NCBI GenBank assembly: GCA_947501935.1
Contig: CANMXU010000031.1
Location: 1-56,193, forward strand
DNA length: 56,193 bases
DNA from: an uncultured Alteromonadaceae bacterium
Lineage (GTDB): Bacteria; Pseudomonadota; Gammaproteobacteria; Enterobacterales; Alteromonadaceae
Direction: 5' to 3'
The position numbers and the translations under genes were made by a program. Shown here piece by piece: positions 54,269 through 56,193 of the stretch; within the stretch, counting starts at the first letter, position 1, and every line of letters starts with the position of its first letter. The notes below the pieces were generated by a model. That model was not told the DNA's origin. It worked only from the letters and a program-made list of their open reading frames with translations, and did not search any database.

Positions 54269-54286
54269 TTTTGTATTAAGATTTAA

Positions 54287-54313
54287 AAAACTGGCCTCGG
54301 CCAGTTTTTTTTT
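54287..54313 (+). terminator. terminator of rpsT
   Basis: AAAACTGGCC and GGCCAGTTTT pair around a tiny centre (TC), so the working loop is a few bases larger. Nine T follow, 18 bases past the rpsT stop. Confidence 0.92.
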
Positions 54314-54427
54314 GCCTTGAATTTAATAAACTCTCTCGTCATTTAATGTTTCATTTTGTGTAACCCTCTTGCTCTTCATGTTTTTTTTGTTACTCTTTAG
54401 CGTGACGTTATCTTTCGGAAAAACATA

Positions 54428-56080
54428 ATGAAACTGGCAAAAATTGCATCTATAGTGCTGTTATCATGCACCTTCTCAGCTTGTTCAGACAAGGTAGAAA
54501 CAAACAACACTCCTCAACAACAGTTGTTACCCAAATACCAAGACCGACTCGACACATATAAAACGATCACCTTAACAACCGACCTCAGTCATTTTTCCAA
54601 AGATCAAAAAGCCATGCTTGCTCTACTTATTGAAGCGGCTGAAATTATGGATGATTTATTCTGGAAACAAGCCTTCTCTGGTGATAAAAAACAGTTTCTT
54701 AGTAACATAAGTGATGAAAAAGCACGTAAGTTCGCCGAGATCAATTATGGTCCTTGGGACAGAATGGCCGGAGATGCACCATTTTTAAGTTACAGCACCA
54801 TCAAACCTATTGGCGCTGAATTTTATCCGAGCGATATGATCAAGGAAGAATTTGAGCAAAGCGAATTTGCCGACAAAAAAGGCTTATATTCTTTAGTACG
54901 TAGAAATAACGAAGGGCAGTTATTCACTATTGCTTATTCTGAAGCGTATGCTGATGAAATAAATCGAGCTGCCGCTATTTTGGAAAAAGCCAGTAAATAC
55001 GCACAAGATCAAGAATTCGCTCGGTATTTAACTATGCGTGCTGACGCCTTACGAACGGATAATTACCAAGCATCTGACTTTGCTTGGATGGACATGAAAA
55101 ATAATCCAATTGATATTGTTATCGGTCCAATAGAAACTTATGAAGACCAACTTTATGGCTATCGTGCAGCATTTGAAGCCTATGTGTTGGTAAAAGACCT
55201 AGCTTGGAGTGAAAAGCTTGCTAAGTACGCTGCCTATTTACCTGAGTTACAAAAAGAGTTACCGGTTGGAAGAAACTTCAAAAAAGAAGTACCCGGCTCA
55301 GACGCTGACTTAAACGCTTACGACGTAATTTATTATGCAGGTCATTCTAACTCTGGCGGAAAAACCATAGCAATTAACCTACCTAACGACGAACAAGTGC
55401 AACTTGAAAAAGGTACACGTCGCTTACAGTTAAAAAATGCCATGCGTGCCAAATTCGACGCAATTATGCAGCCGATAGCTGAAACCTTAATTGTTGAAGA
55501 ACAACGTGAAAACGTTACCTTTACCGCCTTTTTTGCCAACACCATGTTTCATGAAGTTGCCCATGGTTTAGGTATCAAAAACACGGTTAATAATAAAGGC
55601 AGTGTACGCCAAGCATTAAAAGAACATGCTTCCGCCCTTGAAGAAGGCAAAGCCGATATTCTGGGTTTATATATGGTGCGTCAATTACTTGAAAAAGGTG
55701 TGATCACCGAAGGTAAACTCGAAGACTATTACACAACCTTTTTAACAGGAATTTTCCGCTCAGTACGTTTTGGCGCAAGCTCTGCACACGGCAAAGCCAA
55801 CATGGTGCGCTTTAACTATTTTGCTGAACAAGGCGCTTTTACCCGTAACGATCAAGGTCTGTATCGTGTAGATATAGATAAAATGACTACCGCGATAAAT
55901 TCACTATCGAACCTTATTTTAACGCTACAAGGCAATGGTGATTATCAAGGTGTTGATGAATTAGTGAAAAGCTCAGGTATTATTAAAACTGACCTTGCCC
56001 AAGATTTAGCCAAAATTGAAGCGGCAAAAATTCCAGTCGATATTGTTTTTGAACAAGGCAAAAAAGTTTTAGGGCTGTGA
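54428..56080 (+). CDS. M49-like zinc metallopeptidase lipoprotein
   Basis: A 550-residue predicted lipoprotein: the signal peptide ends FSAC (C19). The zinc site is HEVAHG with H375, E376 and H379, and the third ligand is in ALEEGKADILGLY (E405/E406). The block NTMFHEVAHGLGIKNTV followed by VRQALKEHASALEEGKAD is typical of the bacterial M49-like group, which has HExxH in place of the HExxGH of true dipeptidyl-peptidase III. Related sequences are often labelled Zn-dependent hydrolase. It probably cleaves short peptides in the envelope; the substrate is not known. It lies 114 bases downstream of the rpsT terminator. Confidence 0.85.
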   Translation: MKLAKIASIVLLSCTFSACSDKVETNNTPQQQLLPKYQDRLDTYKTITLTTDLSHFSKDQKAMLALLIEAAEIMDDLFWKQAFSGDKKQFLSNISDEKARKFAEINYGPWDRMAGDAPFLSYSTIKPIGAEFYPSDMIKEEFEQSEFADKKGLYSLVRRNNEGQLFTIAYSEAYADEINRAAAILEKASKYAQDQEFARYLTMRADALRTDNYQASDFAWMDMKNNPIDIVIGPIETYEDQLYGYRAAFEAYVLVKDLAWSEKLAKYAAYLPELQKELPVGRNFKKEVPGSDADLNAYDVIYYAGHSNSGGKTIAINLPNDEQVQLEKGTRRLQLKNAMRAKFDAIMQPIAETLIVEEQRENVTFTAFFANTMFHEVAHGLGIKNTVNNKGSVRQALKEHASALEEGKADILGLYMVRQLLEKGVITEGKLEDYYTTFLTGIFRSVRFGASSAHGKANMVRFNYFAEQGAFTRNDQGLYRVDIDKMTTAINSLSNLILTLQGNGDYQGVDELVKSSGIIKTDLAQDLAKIEAAKIPVDIVFEQGKKVLGL

Positions 56081-56117
56081 TTTTTTCTAAAACACATGCC
56101 ATTTAAAAATATATTAG

Positions 56118-56193
56118 TGTCTCGTCCTGATATACGTTGACAGTTTTTAATGAAAGGCCAGTAGCTTTTGCTCCTGGTCTTTTTTGTGCACTT
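56118..56193. mobile_element. possible partial IS end, with internal hairpin terminator (56156-56185)
   Basis: From 56118 the sequence begins TGTCTCGTCCTGATATACGT, which has the look of a TG-starting terminal inverted repeat of an insertion sequence. It is followed at once by a hairpin (GGCCAGTAGC with GCTCCTGGTC, TTTT loop, one mismatch and one G-U pair, then six T) often found just inside IS ends. The window stops at 56193, so no transposase or second repeat is visible. The alternative is a plain terminator for the M49-like gene, which ends 76 bases before the hairpin. Confidence 0.4.

Overview
The window reads as a chromosomal segment of a marine gammaproteobacterium of the order Alteromonadales, most likely Colwelliaceae (Colwellia/Thalassotalea-like). 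This rests on gene content and order, AT-rich sequence, and protein families such as TapY2, DUF2982, DUF748 and EfpL; no 16S gene lies in the window, so the genus is inference. I see no tRNA or rRNA gene, no CRISPR array and no prophage. The only mobile-element hint is an IS-end-like sequence at the extreme right edge.

Left part (1-10.4 kb): two tandem promoters of stringent rRNA/tRNA type point leftward out of the window. They are followed by housekeeping genes: pssA, a DUF4124 protein, clpB with a clear heat-shock promoter, pgeF-rluD (overlapping), bamD, glnB, nadE, and a tandem pair of FimT/GspH-like pseudopilins that share a calcium-loop-like tail.

Middle-left (10.4-24 kb) is an accessory, cell-surface-rich region. 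It holds a cadherin/Ig-like lipoprotein, two small proteins, an XRE-cupin regulator, a DUF748 (AsmA-like) protein, a PepSY membrane protein next to a FetB-type permease lacking its ATPase, an FG-GAP/VCBS protein, a sulfotransferase-like protein, a YHYH lipoprotein and DUF808.

The most interesting locus is 24,290-27,647. It is a two-gene operon in which ovoA (5-histidylcysteine sulfoxide synthase fused to a methyltransferase, ovothiol biosynthesis) is preceded, 13 bases away, by a divergent protein. By eye, that protein carries the ordered motif set of the glutamine synthetase catalytic domain (E-x-E, Q-x-E, KP, KR, R-x-E-x-R) but lacks the N-terminal beta-grasp domain and some active-site residues. 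I suggest an ovothiol-linked amide ligase or a pseudo-enzyme partner.

Middle-right (27.7-39.2 kb): DUF6172, an acyl-CoA dehydrogenase, a 49-residue coiled-coil gene, and a three-gene phosphorelay operon (hybrid kinase, Hpt protein, response regulator) with two degenerate receiver domains. Then come efpL, a GNAT protein, a REC-EAL phosphodiesterase, DUF2982 and a VF530 protein.

Right part (39.2-56.2 kb): the type IV pilus minor pilin operon pilV-pilW-pilX-pilY1-pilE-tapY2 is tightly packed with overlapping stops and starts. Downstream in coordinate order follows the conserved cluster ispH-fkpB-lspA-ileS-ribF-murJ, then rpsT divergently (UUG start, own promoter and terminator), and an M49-like metallopeptidase lipoprotein.
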